DNA of 64,000 bases from Pedobacter alluvionis (GTDB taxonomy: Bacteria; Bacteroidota; Bacteroidia; Sphingobacteriales; Sphingobacteriaceae), in assembly GCF_003664035.1 (NCBI RefSeq), contig NZ_RCCK01000010.1, positions 558,001 to 622,000 of the forward strand, written 5' to 3'. How positions within the stretch are numbered: the stretch's first letter is position 1; the number at the start of each line of letters is the position of its first letter. Positions 25,210-33,553 of the stretch are shown in pieces. The position numbers were made by a program, and so were the translations under genes. Under the pieces are notes generated by a model. That model saw only the letters and a program-made list of their open reading frames with translations, ran no database searches and was not told where the DNA came from.

Positions 25210-27513
25210 TCACAAGTGTTTTTCTAAAAGTTTTTTGATCTGTCCTTTATCCAAAAATCCCAAAGCGGGGTTTACCACTTTACCTTCTTTATTAATCAGC
25301 ACTTGATGCGGAATGCCTGTAATTTTAAATTTATCAGCTAAATAACGCCATTCATCATTTTTTAGCCTGTAATGCTGTCCTTTTATAGTGGGTACTAAAT
25401 TCTGATAAGTAGCTAAAGGTGAGCTTTCATCGGTAATGTAAACAAATACCACATTGCTATCTTTCATTTCTTCTTTCAAAGGCCTGATTTCTGCAATTCC
25501 GTTAAGGCAAGGGCCACACCATGTTGCCCAAAAATCAACTAAAATAACCTTGCCTGCATGTTTGCTGATAATGTTATCTAAAATTTTATCCGCTTCTACT
25601 TTTGGTGTTTGATTTATAAAATATCCTCCATTTTTTTTATTGGCAATGAGCTGTTTCTGAGTTTCGTTGTTTTGGAGTTTGATATAATCTTTTAGAAATT
25701 GATTATTAATATCTGATAGGGCATAAAGTAAATTGTTCCCGTTAATTGGCGACAGTTGGGTAACAATTGGCCCGGAAATATCTTGTGCGTTCATCATGTC
25801 AACCAAAATCCCCTTGTTAATGTTAAACGCCGAATCGATTAATTTGAGGTAATAATTTGAAGCATTTTTAGTGTTAAAGATTTTAATAAAATCATCATGT
25901 TCTTTGAGCCATGCATCTTGTATGGGTTTCTCAGTACTATCTATTTTCAATGAAAGTCCGTCTGATGATATCAGTTTTTCGAAAGATTTATCCAGCTCGG
26001 TAAGCGTTATATTGTTGTCTTTGAGTGTATTAAACATAGCAGCATAATTATAAGTATAACTATATCTTTCAGGATTTATTCCTGGTAAAAATTTAAATCT
26101 GTTAATAAAAGTATTGTAGGCTCCGCTGATTACAGAAAGTTCATCGTTGATGATTTTCTGATCGAAAAAATTATAGTAGTCATCGGGATATTTTTCTGCC
26201 TTCTTTTTAGTGTCCTTATTCGCAGATTCATAATTCCAGTTGTACTCTATAATATGGCTGGCATAACCGCAAATAATATCTAACCTTTTGATCTGGTATG
26301 CTTTTTCTGAAAGGGTTCCAAGTTGGCGTACTGAATCTAATTTGTACAGTTCCGTATTTTGAAGGTCGAGTAAATAAGTTTTATAGTCGTTTGGTTTCAT
26401 ATCAACTATTCTTTTTTGGAGGTCCTCATAGTTGAATAAATCAGTTTTATTTAAAAGCGAAAGATCCTCATTTAATTGTGCCAGCTCACCTGCATATCTG
26501 GTTTTTTCATCACCGATAATAACAAAAAGATCTTTACCAGGCTCCAGATAGATGTCATTCTCATTGCCTATATCCGACCTCAGGAAAACTCTTTCGGGGT
26601 GATAAATCCCTACCTTGGTTGAAAAATAACCGTTTTTCTGGATTTCTATAATCTGGTTTTCCTGTTCTCCCGATATAATATTGTCTATGTACAACATCAG
26701 GGTTTTAGTAGCCAATTTCGGACTGTAGTTTTTAATATAACCACTAAAAATAGCGCTATCGTTTTTGAAGATAGGAAGTTTATAGGTTTCTTTTTGAATG
26801 ATTCTTTTACAATCTGTCTGGTTTTTGCTTAACTGAACTGTTTTATTATCAATGGTAAGGTTGATCGTGTTGTTTTTTAATCCGCTAATTGAGAGCTGTT
26901 TTGTTTCTTTTCCGTTGGTAATAGATATAGTGGTATTAGCGCTGTTGGTTTTTTTAACGATATTTTTATACGACCAAATTTTATTATTGTAAACAATTTC
27001 TTTATTAAAAAAAGCAACTTCGAGATTACTGTTGTTTTTGTTATACCAGCTTGTATAAATAGCGTTTGGAAGTAAGCTTTTGCTTTCTGCTAAAGCGATG
27101 TCGTAAATCTTCCATGCATTGTCGCCTTCTTCTCCATAATCAATACTTGTGGCTTTTGCATTTACTTTTGGGAAAATGAGCTGATAGGACACTACACCCT
27201 CTTTTGGCATAAAATACTGTAATGCTAATGGTATCCCAATTGTTTTTTTGATATAATACTTAGCTGAGCCAACATTGTCCTGGAGGTAAGTATCTTTTGG
27301 TATCCTGATCCATTGGCCAGCAGGGTAGGTGATGGTGAACCATAACACAGTAGCGGTATCTGATGTTACTATTTTTGTGATTTTCAGCGTTGAACCGTTG
27401 CTGTTGAAGCCAACGGAAGGGCTGTTAATTGTTTTTTGAGCAGATACAGTAATTGTAATTAAAGATAAAAAGAAAGCCAGGGCGGTCTTTTTCAGTAGAG
27501 AGCTGTTTTTCAT
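25210..27513 (-). CDS. Large TlpA-type thioredoxin-like protein
   Basis: A 767-residue protein with a signal peptide (ending near VSAQ, residue 25). A long beta-rich N-terminal half of unknown fold is followed by helical sequence in the middle. The C-terminal TlpA/AhpC-TSA thioredoxin domain (about 640-767) carries the redox motif WCGPC (665-669) and the cis-proline GIP (about 733-735). It probably reduces disulfides in the periplasm. Such large, multi-part TlpA proteins are frequent in Bacteroidota, where the front part is thought to sense or bind extracytoplasmic ligands. It is followed by the metallopeptidase-like gene with a four-base overlap. Redox role is supported; target unknown. Confidence 0.88.
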   Translation of the reverse strand: MKNSSLLKKTALAFFLSLITITVSAQKTINSPSVGFNSNGSTLKITKIVTSDTATVLWFTITYPAGQWIRIPKDTYLQDNVGSAKYYIKKTIGIPLALQYFMPKEGVVSYQLIFPKVNAKATSIDYGEEGDNAWKIYDIALAESKSLLPNAIYTSWYNKNNSNLEVAFFNKEIVYNNKIWSYKNIVKKTNSANTTISITNGKETKQLSISGLKNNTINLTIDNKTVQLSKNQTDCKRIIQKETYKLPIFKNDSAIFSGYIKNYSPKLATKTLMLYIDNIISGEQENQIIEIQKNGYFSTKVGIYHPERVFLRSDIGNENDIYLEPGKDLFVIIGDEKTRYAGELAQLNEDLSLLNKTDLFNYEDLQKRIVDMKPNDYKTYLLDLQNTELYKLDSVRQLGTLSEKAYQIKRLDIICGYASHIIEYNWNYESANKDTKKKAEKYPDDYYNFFDQKIINDELSVISGAYNTFINRFKFLPGINPERYSYTYNYAAMFNTLKDNNITLTELDKSFEKLISSDGLSLKIDSTEKPIQDAWLKEHDDFIKIFNTKNASNYYLKLIDSAFNINKGILVDMMNAQDISGPIVTQLSPINGNNLLYALSDINNQFLKDYIKLQNNETQKQLIANKKNGGYFINQTPKVEADKILDNIISKHAGKVILVDFWATWCGPCLNGIAEIRPLKEEMKDSNVVFVYITDESSPLATYQNLVPTIKGQHYRLKNDEWRYLADKFKITGIPHQVLINKEGKVVNPALGFLDKGQIKKLLEKHL

Positions 27514-27589
27514 TGTTTTAGATTGAAAAACAAGTATAACTAAAAAACGGGTTATTGTCCGTTAAATTCTGTTAAATAAGAGTTGTAAA

Positions 27590-28453
27590 CTATTTGATCA
27601 ATGATTTTAATTCATGCCTATATTCTGAAGCACTTTTGCCGGTAAATTCTTTAAATAATTTATTGAAGTGGCTAAAGTTGTTAAAGCCACTTTCATAAGA
27701 AATATTGGCAATGCTGATGGGTTTTTCGGCCAGAAGCTTTGACGCATGCACTACACGATATTCGTTTACAAAATGTGTAAAGGTTTTTTTGGTGATTTTT
27801 TTAAAATAACGGCAAAAGGAAGGAACCGTCATACTCGACATTTCCGCCACGTGCTGTAAACTGATCTGTTCCTGGAAATGGTCTTTTACGTAGTTAAAAA
27901 TCATATTAATGCGGTCGTTATCCTGCACCTGCATTTCCATCGAAAATCCGTCAGCATTTAAGATTTTATAATCTTTCGCGTGTTCAAGTTCCTTTAATAC
28001 GCTGAGTAGCGTTAAAAGTCTTTCAAAAGGCGACTGATCGTCCATCATTTCTATGCTATCGCCAACGGCCCGCATGGTTTCGCTACCAAAGGCAATTCCC
28101 GCCTTTGCTTTGTCGAATAATTCATGGATGCCTTTGATTTCCTGCAGACCTAAAAAGATGTCACCCAAAAAATCAGGTTTCATCTGGATAACGGTTTCGT
28201 TTTTGTTTCCGGTATTGGTATCGGTAAAGCCACAATGGGGAAGATTGCTGCCAATGAGGATCAGATCACCTTCAGTATAATAGGATACATGACTGCCGAT
28301 CTGCCTTTTGCCGGCCCCTCCGTTAACAAACACCATTTCAATTTCAGGATGGTAATGCCAAAGGTGGGCCATATTGTTGGCGTTCTCTACATATTTTGAA
28401 TAATAAAATGAACTTCCAAAAGAAGGCTCAACAACTTCAAAACTTGGCTTCAT
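27590..28453 (-). CDS. AraC family transcriptional regulator with cupin sensor domain
   Basis: A 287-residue regulator. The N-terminal cupin-like domain (about 15-110) has HYHPEIEMVFVNGGAG and GDLILIGSNLPHCGF, typical of ligand-binding double-stranded beta-helix domains. The C-terminal AraC double helix-turn-helix (about 185-285) contains VAEMSSMTVPSFCRYFKK and IANISYESGFNNFSHFNKLFKEF. I prefer the ATG at 28453 to a TTG at 28462. Members with this architecture control sugar catabolism. It stands alone between the TlpA gene and the divergent secreted-protein gene at 28636. Confidence 0.9.
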   Translation of the reverse strand: MKPSFEVVEPSFGSSFYYSKYVENANNMAHLWHYHPEIEMVFVNGGAGKRQIGSHVSYYTEGDLILIGSNLPHCGFTDTNTGNKNETVIQMKPDFLGDIFLGLQEIKGIHELFDKAKAGIAFGSETMRAVGDSIEMMDDQSPFERLLTLLSVLKELEHAKDYKILNADGFSMEMQVQDNDRINMIFNYVKDHFQEQISLQHVAEMSSMTVPSFCRYFKKITKKTFTHFVNEYRVVHASKLLAEKPISIANISYESGFNNFSHFNKLFKEFTGKSASEYRHELKSLIK

Positions 28454-28635
28454 ATTTTGCAAAATTATTGTTCTAAAGTAGATAAAAAATATGCTTTATT
28501 ATAGGTTTTGTTAAAATACCGAGTAATTAAAGGTAATATAGCATAGATATTGGCAAATATGCAATCGCCTATCTTTCAGAGGCCTCCGTACCTTAGTGGT
28601 ATCATATAATGATTAACTCTAAAAAAATATTGGTT

Positions 28636-29229
28636 ATGAAAAAGTTCTTAAAAATCGGTTTAATAGCAGCGTTATTTTTTACTGCTACGGGTGTACACGC
28701 TAACGATGATGATTTTACTTTAAAAGTAAAAGGTGAAAAAGAAAAATTTATTCGTTTCTCTGTAGATAAAGCAGAAAATGTTAATTTATCACTCATTGAT
28801 GTATATGATGAAGTTTTATTTGAAGAAAACATCCATGCTTCAGCTGCCTCTAGTAAAGTTTATGATCTGAATGAGCTTCCTGATGGAAAATATACGCTTA
28901 AAGTAGAGTCGGATGTAAAAGTTGCAAAATATAATGTGGTAATCAAAAACGGCGAAGCGCTTGTTTCTGAACCGAAAATTTCTAACATAGTTAAACCTGT
29001 TTATACTAAAAAAGATCAGGTAATTACACTTAACCTTGAAAACCTGGAGAATAGTCCGGTGGAAGTTAAAGTGTATAACGAATACAATGATGTGGTTTAT
29101 AATGAGGTATTCCAAGATAAATCGCAGCTGGTGAAGAAATTCAATGTTGGTAAAACAGATTCTAAAGAATTAACCTTCGTGGTGAAGTACAAGGAAGAAA
29201 GTTTTGTTAAAACGATAGATACATATTAA
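28636..29229 (+). CDS. Secreted beta-rich protein of unknown function
   Basis: A protein of about 197 residues with signal peptide MKKFLKIGLIAALFFTATG ending near VHA. The rest reads as Ig-like beta sandwich repeats, with EKFIRFSVDKAENVNLSLID, LPDGKYTLKVESDVKVAKYN and SPVEVKVYNEYNDVVYNEVF. This resembles the extracellular domains often found in Bacteroidota, such as DUF3244-like proteins. ATG at 28636 follows a further ATG at 28609; the later one starts the signal peptide. It lies divergently from the AraC gene and could be its target. Function unknown. Confidence 0.75.
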   Translation: MKKFLKIGLIAALFFTATGVHANDDDFTLKVKGEKEKFIRFSVDKAENVNLSLIDVYDEVLFEENIHASAASSKVYDLNELPDGKYTLKVESDVKVAKYNVVIKNGEALVSEPKISNIVKPVYTKKDQVITLNLENLENSPVEVKVYNEYNDVVYNEVFQDKSQLVKKFNVGKTDSKELTFVVKYKEESFVKTIDTY

Positions 29230-29406
29230 ACATTTACAGCTAATTGATATGGGGAGATTGTCGGATAGATAGTCTCCCTTTTTCATTACGTAAGATGGAG
29301 GGATGTAAGATGGATGATGTGAGATGATTGGGTAGTGTGCATTGTTTACATTTTCCATCTTCCGTTTTACCTTATTACATTATACCTCATAAATTCTCAT
29401 TAATCA
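29230..29406. repeat. GATGGA-rich intergenic repeat
   Basis: The stretch 29290-29375 repeats the words GATGGAGGGATG, GATGGATGATGTGAGATGA and CCATCTTCC. Very similar words lie near 1430-1460, 30995-31022 and 55558-55590. This is a low-complexity dispersed sequence in otherwise gene-free DNA. Confidence 0.5.
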
Positions 29407-29437
29407 TTTGATTTTAAGAAATATATTGTTACTTTTG
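29407..29437 (+). promoter_or_regulatory. Bacteroidota-type promoter of rpsF-rpsR-rplI
   Basis: TTTG (29407-29410) and TACTTTTG (29430-29437) match the -33 and -7 elements (TTTG, 19-21 nt, TAnnTTTG) with 19-base spacing. Transcription should begin near 29443, about 47 bases before the rpsF start. Confidence 0.8.
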
Positions 29438-29438
29438 C

Positions 29439-29461
29439 ATCCCCGTAATATACCTCGGGAT
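29439..29461 (+). promoter_or_regulatory. Short leader hairpin before rpsF
   Basis: ATCCCCG pairs imperfectly with the closing CTCGGGAT, with an 8-9-base AT-rich loop. It lies at the predicted transcript start. The S6:S18 complex is known to regulate its own operon in other bacteria by binding a leader with a conserved CCG; CCG is present here. The match is short, so this is only a candidate. Confidence 0.4.
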
Positions 29462-29489
29462 TAAAAAATTAAAAACATAATTTATAACA

Positions 29490-29846
29490 ATGAATCAGTA
29501 CGAAACTGTTATCGTTCTAACCCCGTTGTTATCTGAAGAGGCTGCGAAAGAGGCATTAGCTAAATTCAAAGCAGTTCTGACTGATAACGGAGCCGAAATT
29601 ATCCAGGAAGATAATTGGGGTTTGAGAAAATTAGCGTATCCAATTGAGAAAAAATCAAATGGATTCTTCAACTTAACTGAATACAAAGCTTCAGGAGATT
29701 TGATCGCAAAATTAGAGCTTCAATTAAAACGCGATGAGCGTGTGTTACGTTTCTTAACTATCCGTTTAGACAAACACGCTGTTGCTTACAATGAGAAAAA
29801 GCGTAGTGGTGCTTTTAACAAAAAAACTAAGGAGGTTGCAGCGTAA
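29490..29846 (+). CDS. rpsF: 30S ribosomal protein S6
   Basis: A 118-residue S6 protein of the small ribosomal subunit. Typical family sequence: [20 protein letters not shown] near the N-terminus, the central [19 protein letters not shown], and [17 protein letters not shown]6 forms a pair with S18 on 16S rRNA. It is the first gene of the rpsF-rpsR-rplI operon, and its stop overlaps the rpsR start by one base (ATGG after TAA reading TAATG). The protein has a normal length with an Ala/Lys-rich tail. Confidence 0.98.
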   Translation: MNQYETVIVLTPLLSEEAAKEALAKFKAVLTDNGAEIIQEDNWGLRKLAYPIEKKSNGFFNLTEYKASGDLIAKLELQLKRDERVLRFLTIRLDKHAVAYNEKKRSGAFNKKTKEVAA

Positions 29847-30109
29847 TGGCAAGAGAACAAATACAATACGTAACAGCCCCTAAAGTAGAGGATAACCGTA
29901 AAAAATATTGCCGTTTTAAGAAAAACGGAATTAAATACATCGATTACAAGGATGCAAACTTCTTGTTGAAATTCATTAACGATCAAGGTAAATTATTACC
30001 ACGCCGTTTAACCGGTACTTCGTTAAAATTCCAACGTAAAGTGGCTCAGGCTGTTAAACGCGCCCGTCATATCGGTTTGTTACCTTTCGTTGCTGATCAA
30101 TTAAAATAG
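29846..30109 (+). CDS. rpsR: 30S ribosomal protein S18
   Basis: An 87-residue S18 protein of the small subunit, binding partner of S6. Family features: [20 protein letters not shown], the segment [20 protein letters not shown], and [11 protein letters not shown]. It overlaps rpsF by one base and is followed 12 bases later by rplI. A single Cys near the N-terminus is present, so it is not a four-cysteine zinc-binding paralogue. Confidence 0.98.
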   Translation: MAREQIQYVTAPKVEDNRKKYCRFKKNGIKYIDYKDANFLLKFINDQGKLLPRRLTGTSLKFQRKVAQAVKRARHIGLLPFVADQLK

Positions 30110-30121
30110 GAGGCTAGAGAT

Positions 30122-30565
30122 ATGGAAATTATTTTAAAACAAGATATTAAAGGCCTTGGTGAGAAAGATGATGTAGTTACAGTAAAGCCAGGTTATGGCC
30201 GTAACTATTTAATCCCTCAAGGATTTGGCGCATTAGCTACTTCTTCTGCTAAAAAAGTTTTAGCTGAAAATTTAAAGCAAGCTGCTTTTAAACAAGATAA
30301 AATTAAGAAAGATGCTGAAGGTGTTGCTGAACGTTTAACTGATGTTAAACTTTCAATCGGTGCTAAAGCTGGCGAAAGCGGAAAAATATTTGGAGCGGTT
30401 AACACCATCCAGATTGCTGAAGCATTAAAAGCTCAAGGCTTTGATGTAGATCGTCGTCGTATTACTTTCGAAACTGAACCTAAATTTGTTGGCGAATATG
30501 TTGCTAACTTAAACTTACACAAAGAAGTTAAAGTTCAGGTTCCTTTTGAAGTAATCGCTGAATAA
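30122..30565 (+). CDS. rplI: 50S ribosomal protein L9
   Basis: A 147-residue L9 protein of the large subunit. Diagnostic N-terminus: GLGEKDDVVTVKPGYGRNYL, then a long helix and a C-terminal domain with KAGESGKIFGAVNTIQIAEAL. Strong AGGAG before the ATG at 30122. It is the last gene of the operon and is followed by a strong terminator at 30586. Confidence 0.98.
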   Translation: MEIILKQDIKGLGEKDDVVTVKPGYGRNYLIPQGFGALATSSAKKVLAENLKQAAFKQDKIKKDAEGVAERLTDVKLSIGAKAGESGKIFGAVNTIQIAEALKAQGFDVDRRRITFETEPKFVGEYVANLNLHKEVKVQVPFEVIAE

Positions 30566-30585
30566 GCATTCTTTAAAGAATCAAT

Positions 30586-30617
30586 AAAAAGTCCCGATGA
30601 AAATCGGGACTTTTTTT
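30586..30617 (+). terminator. Rho-independent terminator of the ribosomal operon
   Basis: AAAGTCCCGAT pairs perfectly with ATCGGGACTTT across a GAAA loop, followed by seven Ts. Confidence 0.92.
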
Positions 30618-31025
30618 ATGGAAAATGGATAAGGTAAGAGAAATGATGGAGACGATTGAGTGAGCAATTTTATGTTTGATATTTCCATCGATTTAAGTTT
30701 TCTTCAATAGATCGTTTAAATGCCATTTTTGATAATTTTGTAACAAAGTCAACCCAAATTTATGTATTTTTTGTAACAAAGTCAGGGCATTTATTTATTT
30801 TGTTGTAACAAAGTCAACCCAATTAGTCGTATATTTTGTAACAAAGTCAGGGCATATTTATTATCAAATAATAATTACGAATATAAAATAGGCTAACATG
30901 GCATCAAATTAGCAAAGTCTACGGGAAACAATTAACGCTTCCCGCAGTAAAAAATAATGAACAATTTATTTATGTTGTACAATTAACAACATCTTCCATC
31001 ATCCATCTCACATCATCCATCCTTA
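30618..31025. other. Gene-free region with a four-unit tandem repeat
   Basis: This stretch holds the tandem repeat at 30736-30857 (listed separately) and, near 30995-31022, the CATCTTCCATCATCCATC-type low-complexity sequence seen elsewhere. No credible gene was found on either strand. Confidence 0.55.
30736..30857. repeat. Four-unit tandem repeat with alternating ends
   Basis: TTGTAACAAAGTCA occurs at 30738, 30771, 30803 and 30836, with spacings 33, 32 and 33. The following bases alternate: units 1 and 3 continue ACCCAA, units 2 and 4 continue GGGCAT. The TTGTAACAA core is palindromic (TTGT-A-ACAA). The 11-13 bases between the units differ and are AT-rich. It is too short for a CRISPR array and has no cas genes nearby. 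Confidence 0.85.
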
Positions 31026-31724
31026 CTATCCCTTTGGCGTAGTCGGTCTGATTTCCACTTTGCTTGGTAGTGTTCTTGCTGGCATGGCTAATAAATCAAC
31101 AATCAATTTGCCCATATCCTCTGGTTGGATTTTCCAGGCATCATCTTCAGCATTCGGCTGATGATCGTTAAAATGGCTGGCAACAGATCCAGGCATAATG
31201 GTACTTACCTTTACACCATATTTTCTTAAATCGAGCATAACCGATTGGGTAAAGCCTGTTAAGCCAAATTTACTGGCATTGTAAGCCGATCCTCCGGCGA
31301 AAAAGTTCGTGCCTGCCAAACTGGAAATGGTGAAAATATGTCCCTTTGTTTTTTTGATCTCCTCTACCGAGGCTTTAATGCTGTAAAAAACACCTGTTAA
31401 ATTGGTATCAATGGTTTCTTTCCATAAATTAATATCCAATTCATCAACCGGTTCAAAATGACCAACACCTGCATTGGCAATGAGTACATCCAATTGTCCC
31501 CATTTTTCAAGTATCAGATTTACAGCATCCTGCTGAGATTTAAAATCCACAACATCTGCTTCAATAGCCAATACATCACCATGTGCTACCAGCTGAGATG
31601 CAGCCTGGTTTGCGCTGTCTATTGTCCTGCTGGTAATGGCTACTTTATAGCCTTCTTTTAAAAGTGATTCGGCAATGCCGAAACCAATTCCTTTGCTTCC
31701 GCCTGTAATTAATGCAACTTTCAT
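31026..31724 (-). CDS. Short-chain dehydrogenase/reductase
   Basis: A 232-residue classical SDR. It has the cofactor-binding TGGSKGIG (7-14), NAG (84-86), an active-site serine (S134 or S135 in ISSLAG), and the YxxxK pair Y148 and K152 (SAYNASK). It should oxidise or reduce a carbonyl/alcohol with NAD(P)(H). The family's closest description is often 'SDR family oxidoreductase, FabG-like', and the substrate is unknown. ATG at 31724 begins at the correct distance from the Rossmann motif. It is 30 bases downstream of the DUF1080 gene on the same strand and may be cotranscribed. Confidence 0.93.
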   Translation of the reverse strand: MKVALITGGSKGIGFGIAESLLKEGYKVAITSRTIDSANQAASQLVAHGDVLAIEADVVDFKSQQDAVNLILEKWGQLDVLIANAGVGHFEPVDELDINLWKETIDTNLTGVFYSIKASVEEIKKTKGHIFTISSLAGTNFFAGGSAYNASKFGLTGFTQSVMLDLRKYGVKVSTIMPGSVASHFNDHQPNAEDDAWKIQPEDMGKLIVDLLAMPARTLPSKVEIRPTTPKG

Positions 31725-31754
31725 GTTGTTGTAACGTATGATATCGTAAAATGT

Positions 31755-32564
31755 TTAATTAGATTTTTTCTTGTTGTGATGAGGAAGCTCCATGATCTGG
31801 ATATCTTTAAAATCTACCGGCTGTCCTTCACTTTGTAAGGCAATAAAACCCTGATTAAGGGCTTTTCCATCAATTTTAATTTTCGGATCGTAACGGTTAG
31901 CTACACCTCCGCCAATTTGTGGCTTGCTGTACTGCAGTACGGTATCGCCGTTGATAATATGTTTAACCAACGAATCGCCTAGAACAATTAATTCTGCAGA
32001 TATCCATTGGTCGCCATCGTATGTTTTTGATTTGGAGTCCAGGCAATGTCCATCATATAATTTACCTTGATAAAAAATATCTGTACCTGGCGAACACATA
32101 TTTCCTGTTGGGCGTGGACGGCCATCACTCAAGCCACCTAAAAACTGCATTTCGATCGAAATTGGCCAGTCTTGTTCTTTAGGCATCGTTTTCGGATCCT
32201 GTGAATGGAACATCACACCACTATTGCGCAGGGTGTAACTGGGTGCTCCTTTTTGCAGTTCGCCAACAAAACGGTACTTCAGTTTGAGGTGATAATAAGA
32301 AAATGGTGTTTTATAATAAAGATGGCCGAACTGATCATTGAAATCACCGTATTGATCATATCGAACCTGTATTGTTCCGTCTTCAACCCTAAAGGTATTT
32401 CCGTAATTTACATTGTAATCGTGGTGATGGATTTTAACATTCCAGTCTTTAATATTTTTTCCGTTAAAAAGTTTAATCCACTTTTCTGATTGGTTATTGA
32501 TGTTCTTGCTTGTACTACAGCCCCACAGTGTTACAGCAATAAAAAGATAGCCTAGTTTTTTCAT
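31755..32564 (-). CDS. DUF1080 (3-keto-glycoside hydrolase-like) lipoprotein
   Basis: A 269-residue lipoprotein (lipobox LWGC, Cys16). The DUF1080/laminin-G-like fold is indicated by WIKLFNGKNIKDWNVKI, GGLSDGRPRPTGNMCSPG, DGDQWISAELIVLGD and IALQSEGQPVDFKDIQI. The family includes 3-keto-glucoside/disaccharide hydrolases and many sugar-binding proteins. It should be anchored in the envelope. Cotranscription with the following SDR is plausible, which would fit a pathway handling an oxidised sugar, but that is inference. Confidence 0.88.
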   Translation of the reverse strand: MKKLGYLFIAVTLWGCSTSKNINNQSEKWIKLFNGKNIKDWNVKIHHHDYNVNYGNTFRVEDGTIQVRYDQYGDFNDQFGHLYYKTPFSYYHLKLKYRFVGELQKGAPSYTLRNSGVMFHSQDPKTMPKEQDWPISIEMQFLGGLSDGRPRPTGNMCSPGTDIFYQGKLYDGHCLDSKSKTYDGDQWISAELIVLGDSLVKHIINGDTVLQYSKPQIGGGVANRYDPKIKIDGKALNQGFIALQSEGQPVDFKDIQIMELPHHNKKKSN

Positions 32565-32739
32565 TTGGTTAATTCTGTTTGCGCTATTTTTAAAATGTGA
32601 ATCACAAAATACGTAAACAAACTGATTTTAATGCAGGTTAAGGGTTTACCACAGGAATTTTGCATTTTGGTTTTTGTGATGACTAAAAAATTTCGCATCA
32701 TTCCAGCACTCTGTATTTCCCAACTTCAGTCTCTTTAAT

Positions 32740-32747
32740 TACCTTTG
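32740..32747 (+). promoter_or_regulatory. -7-like box immediately before mtgA
   Basis: TACCTTTG (32740-32747) fits the Bacteroidota -7 consensus TAnnTTTG, with TTTC instead of TTTG at 32716-32719. The mtgA ATG is only five bases later, so the transcript would have almost no leader. Confidence 0.35.
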
Positions 32748-32751
32748 GGCC

Positions 32752-33480
32752 ATGGCCAAAACCCGGACAACCAAAGCTAAAAGCAAGGCAAAACATCCTC
32801 TTTTAAAAAAGATTACCAATATTTTTACGAAAGTATTTTTATATTTTTTGTTTGTTTCGGTGTTTTGGGTAATCGCGCTGCGTTTTATCAATCCACCCAT
32901 TACCCTTTTAATGGTACTACGAAACATTGAACGTAAAGCAGATGGGAAACCTTTTAAAACGGAAAAAAAATGGGTTAAGTTTGATGATATCTCTGATAAT
33001 ATGAAAAGGGCCGCCGTATCTGCTGAAGATCAGCTCTTTTTAACACATATCGGTTTTGATATGAAAGCTATTGAAAAAGCTTTTGCCAGTAACGCCAAAG
33101 GGAAAAAAGTAAAGGGCGGGAGTACCATTTCGCAACAAACTGCTAAAAATGTTTTCCTGTGGCCCGGACGATCGTGGATAAGAAAAGGTTTTGAAGCTTA
33201 TTTTACTTTACTTATAGAGCTGTTTTGGAGTAAAGAGAGAATATTAGAAGTTTACTTAAACGTAATCGAAATGGGCGATGGAATTTATGGTGCCGAGGCT
33301 GCTGCACAGGAATATTATGGTAAATCCTGTACAAAATTAACCAAGAAACAAGCCGCTTTAATTGCTTCGTGTTTTCCAAACCCCAGAAGGTGGACACCCA
33401 AAAACGCAACCCCATACATCAGGCACCGCCAGTACCTGATTTTAAGAAATATGAATAGGTTAGGGCCGCTTGATTTTTAG
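32752..33480 (+). CDS. mtgA: Monofunctional peptidoglycan transglycosylase
   Basis: A 242-residue glycosyltransferase family 51 enzyme that polymerises lipid II into glycan strands in the periplasm. A basic N-terminus leads to one membrane helix (about 24-48). Catalytic and family motifs follow: VSAEDQLFLTHIGFD (catalytic E92), KGGSTISQQTAKN (121-133) and KERILEVYLNVIEMGDG (161-177). There is no transpeptidase domain, so it is the monofunctional type; the length is normal. It is transcribed away from the DUF1080 gene. Its promoter is unusually close to the ATG. Confidence 0.95.
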   Translation: MAKTRTTKAKSKAKHPLLKKITNIFTKVFLYFLFVSVFWVIALRFINPPITLLMVLRNIERKADGKPFKTEKKWVKFDDISDNMKRAAVSAEDQLFLTHIGFDMKAIEKAFASNAKGKKVKGGSTISQQTAKNVFLWPGRSWIRKGFEAYFTLLIELFWSKERILEVYLNVIEMGDGIYGAEAAAQEYYGKSCTKLTKKQAALIASCFPNPRRWTPKNATPYIRHRQYLILRNMNRLGPLDF

Positions 33481-33553
33481 TCGATAGTCCAAAGTCCTGA
33501 GTCAAAAGTCATTTATCGACTAAGGACTTTAGACTCCAGACTTAGGACTAACA
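33481..33553. repeat. AGTCC/GGACT-rich inverted repeat between mtgA and the AsmA-like gene
   Basis: AGTCCAAAGTCCTGAGTC (from about 33486) is roughly inverted in GACTAAGGACTTTAGACT (from about 33518), and further TAGGAC words follow. It lies between convergent genes and may act as a terminator, but reads like a dispersed repeat. Confidence 0.45.

Noticed and set aside
30736..30857. CRISPR array
   Set aside because: The repeats have an alternating ending, the intervening 11-13 bases are too short for spacers, and there are no cas genes in the window.
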